Assembly: GCF_900111775.1 (NCBI RefSeq)
Contig: NZ_FOJJ01000038.1
Span: forward strand, 62,001-126,000
Reading direction: 5' to 3'
Origin: Desulfuromonas acetexigens
GTDB taxonomy: Bacteria; Desulfobacterota; Desulfuromonadia; Desulfuromonadales; Trichloromonadaceae
DNA: 64,000 bases
A program made the position numbers and the translations under genes. The stretch's first letter is position 1; each line of letters begins with the position of its first letter. Positions 62,094-64,000 of the stretch are shown here, one piece after another. Below the pieces are notes generated by a model. That model was given only the letters and a program-made list of their open reading frames with translations. It made no database searches and had not been told where the DNA came from.

Positions 62094-63317
62094 ATGCTAC
62101 TGCGGTTGGCCTTCCGTAACCTCTGGCGAAACAGTCGCCGCACCCTCCTGACCCTGTCGGCGATGGTCGCCTCCTCGGCCCTGCTGATTCTGGCTCTCGG
62201 GGTCTTTTCTGGGATGTTCTCCGATATGCTCGCCTCGGCGACCGAGCAATATCACGGGCATCTGGTCCTTTCCCGCCCCGGCTATCAGGACGATCGCGAT
62301 ATGTTCGCCCATTTCGCCGCCGACCTGGACCTGGCAGACCAGCTGCGCCGCCGTCCCGGCGTGCGCGGCGCCTCCCCCCGGTTGCGGGCCTTTGGCCTGG
62401 TGGCCCACGGCGACACCACCCGCCCCGCCGAACTGCTCGGCATCGATCCTGAGCGGGAATCGCAGGTCACCAGCTTTTCCCGCCAGCTCATCGCCGGGCG
62501 TTATCCGCAAGCAGCCGAGGACGACGCCGCCCTCATCGGCGCGGGACTGGCAAAAAAACTCGGCGTTGCGCCCGGGGATGAGCTGGTCTTTCTCACCCAG
62601 GCCGCCGACGGTTCTCTCGGCAACGATCTGCTCACCGTCAGCGGCATTTTCCAAACCGGCGCCGGCAATCGGGATAACGGCCTGGTGCTGGTGCAACTTT
62701 CCTGGCTGCAGCGCCTCACCGTTTTGCCCGGGAAGATTCACGAGCTGGCTCTGACCATCGACGAGCCGATGGCCGCCGCCGAACTGGCCGCGAGTCTGAA
62801 ACCCGTCCTTCCCGACGGACTGGAGTTGCGCACCTGGGGGCAGCTGCTGCCAGAGATGCAGGAAGTGATCGCCAGCTATGACGTCTCCCGACTGATCCTG
62901 GTGACGATCCTTTATGCCGCGACGGGGCTGGGCATCCTCAACACCATCTTCATGTCGGTCCTGGAACGGACCCGCGAGTTCGGCATCCTCATGGCCCTGG
63001 GGATGAAACCCGGGGAAGTGCGCGGACTGGTTCTGCTGGAAACGTTGGTTCTGGCCTTGATCTCCCTGATTATCGGAGTTGCGGCGGGGATCGCCATGAC
63101 CTTTTATATGCAGCGGGTGGGAATCGACCTGAGCCCCTATCTCTCGGCGGTCACCTACGCCGGCGGCACCCTGGCGCCACGCCTGACCGCCGTGCTCGAC
63201 GGCGTGAACCTGCTGGTCCCGGCCGCCGCCCTGCTGCTGGTGGCGCTCGCCGCCGGCTATTTTCCGGCCCGCCGGGCGGCGCGATTCAATCCTGTCGAAG
63301 CCTTGCGCGAGGACTGA
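62094..63317 (+). CDS. FtsX/LolC-type ABC transporter permease
   Basis: This 407-residue protein has TM1 (about 20-45), a periplasmic MacB-type core domain (about 46-260) and three C-terminal membrane segments with GLGILNTIFMSVLERTREFG. The FtsX fold is used by LolCDE and MacB mechanotransmission transporters, which do not move substrate through the membrane. It lies 1 nt after the LolA-like gene. Confidence 0.88.
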   Translation: MLLRLAFRNLWRNSRRTLLTLSAMVASSALLILALGVFSGMFSDMLASATEQYHGHLVLSRPGYQDDRDMFAHFAADLDLADQLRRRPGVRGASPRLRAFGLVAHGDTTRPAELLGIDPERESQVTSFSRQLIAGRYPQAAEDDAALIGAGLAKKLGVAPGDELVFLTQAADGSLGNDLLTVSGIFQTGAGNRDNGLVLVQLSWLQRLTVLPGKIHELALTIDEPMAAAELAASLKPVLPDGLELRTWGQLLPEMQEVIASYDVSRLILVTILYAATGLGILNTIFMSVLERTREFGILMALGMKPGEVRGLVLLETLVLALISLIIGVAAGIAMTFYMQRVGIDLSPYLSAVTYAGGTLAPRLTAVLDGVNLLVPAAALLLVALAAGYFPARRAARFNPVEALRED

Positions 63318-63318
63318 C

Positions 63319-64000
63319 ATGGATCTTCTCTCCCTGGCCTGGAAAAACCTCTGGCGCAACCGCCGCCGCACCCTCATCACCCTTTCCGCCCTGGGGTTGA
63401 GCCTCTTTCTGCTGCAAACCTTCCACAACCTCTCCTTCGGAGTCTACGCCCAGATGGTCGACAGCGGCGTCCGCGCCGGCTCGGGGCACATCGCCCTCTA
63501 TCGCGGCGACTACGCGCAAAGCCGGGACGAACAGCTCAGTTTCGCCGAAGCCGGACTGAGTGCCGCCCTCGCCCGGGAGCCGGGGGTACGCGCCGCCCTG
63601 CCCCGCGTCTATCTGCCGGGCTTGGCCCAATCGAGCCGGGAAAGTCGGGGGATTCTGCTGATGGGGATCGATCCCGCCGCCGAGGCCGAGGTTAATCCCT
63701 TCTGGAAAAACCTGCCGGAAGAAGAGCGGATCGCTGACCCCGAGGGACGCGAAGCGCTGGTCGGCAGCCGGCTGCTCAAAGAACTGAAACTGGACATCGG
63801 CAACAAGTTCGTCGTCACCGTGCAGCATCGCGACGGCGAACTGACCAGCGAATTGCTGCGAGTGCGCGGGGTGCTGCGCACTGGCCTCAAGGAGATCGAC
63901 GGTTCGATGGTGATGGTCGGCCGTCAGCGCGCCGCCGCCATGGCCGGAATTCCCGGGGAGATTCACGAACTGGCGGTCATCCTGGAGCGGGCCGGGGATC
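63319..64000 (+). CDS. Second FtsX-type ABC transporter permease (partial)
   Basis: This starts 1 nt after the previous permease and runs off the window after 227 codons. It opens MDLLSLAWKNLWRNRRRTL, the same start type, with TM1 and most of the periplasmic core. The two permeases probably form a heterodimer, and an ATPase gene is expected next. Confidence 0.85.
   Translation, partial: MDLLSLAWKNLWRNRRRTLITLSALGLSLFLLQTFHNLSFGVYAQMVDSGVRAGSGHIALYRGDYAQSRDEQLSFAEAGLSAALAREPGVRAALPRVYLPGLAQSSRESRGILLMGIDPAAEAEVNPFWKNLPEEERIADPEGREALVGSRLLKELKLDIGNKFVVTVQHRDGELTSELLRVRGVLRTGLKEIDGSMVMVGRQRAAAMAGIPGEIHELAVILERAGD

Overview
The window is a GC-rich bacterial chromosome segment with dense, operon-organised genes. 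The gene content suggests the Desulfuromonadales/Geobacter group: a DUF6178 protein, a split-Soret-type Tat cytochrome, several sigma-54 (NtrC-type) regulators, a B12-dependent radical SAM protein, a CZB chemoreceptor and a full-length pyruvate carboxylase. This assignment is inferred from gene families, not from a marker gene. No rRNA, tRNA or CRISPR array was seen.

Region 1 (1-8.8 kb) is the most unusual part. It starts with the 3' end of a GspE/PilB-type ATPase gene and ends with a complete pyc gene read on the minus strand. Between them are two tandem copies of an about 1.8 kb unit. Each unit carries the last about 200 bp of pyc (the biotinyl domain), a 390 bp spacer, a gene for a 268-residue exported protein, and the 3' fragment of another gene. 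The two exported proteins are identical at both ends (residues 1-39 and the last 80) but differ at about 36 positions in the middle. One unit is interrupted by a 1252 bp IS4-family insertion with perfect 19 bp ends and a 9 bp target duplication.

Region 2 (9-20 kb) holds an orphan NtrC-type regulator, a 43-residue Cys-rich protein, a UDG-fetA-fetB operon, an exported zinc phospholipase C-like protein, and a five-gene minus-strand operon (REC-histidine kinase, FAD dehydrogenase, YhaM-like nuclease, metallo-hydrolase, coaBC).

Region 3 (20-32 kb) holds pgaABCD for poly-GlcNAc export, then two similar cobalamin riboswitches in series and the B12 uptake operon btuB-F-C-D. The first riboswitch precedes only a 32-codon frame.

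Region 4 (31.8-46.2 kb) holds a membrane-anchored TIR protein, a BamE-like lipoprotein, a PagL-like outer-membrane enzyme, hrpB, an aminotransferase, a CZB chemoreceptor behind a sigma-54 promoter, a peptidase, an orphan MshEN (predicted c-di-GMP-binding) protein with a TPR partner, acpH and an NDH-2-like flavoprotein.

Region 5 (45.7-53 kb) holds a GlrK-QseG-GlrR signalling cluster behind a radical SAM gene. Downstream is a small exported protein whose upstream region has a sigma-54 promoter and two exact TGTC-N10-GACA GlrR boxes. This is the best-supported regulatory circuit in the window. A B12-binding radical SAM protein and a split-Soret cytochrome follow.

Region 6 (54-64 kb) holds a thioesterase, modABC, msrA, the DUF6178 protein, an S24-type repressor that lacks its catalytic residues and is divergent to a small unknown gene, and the start of a LolA-like/FtsX-type permease operon that runs off the end.
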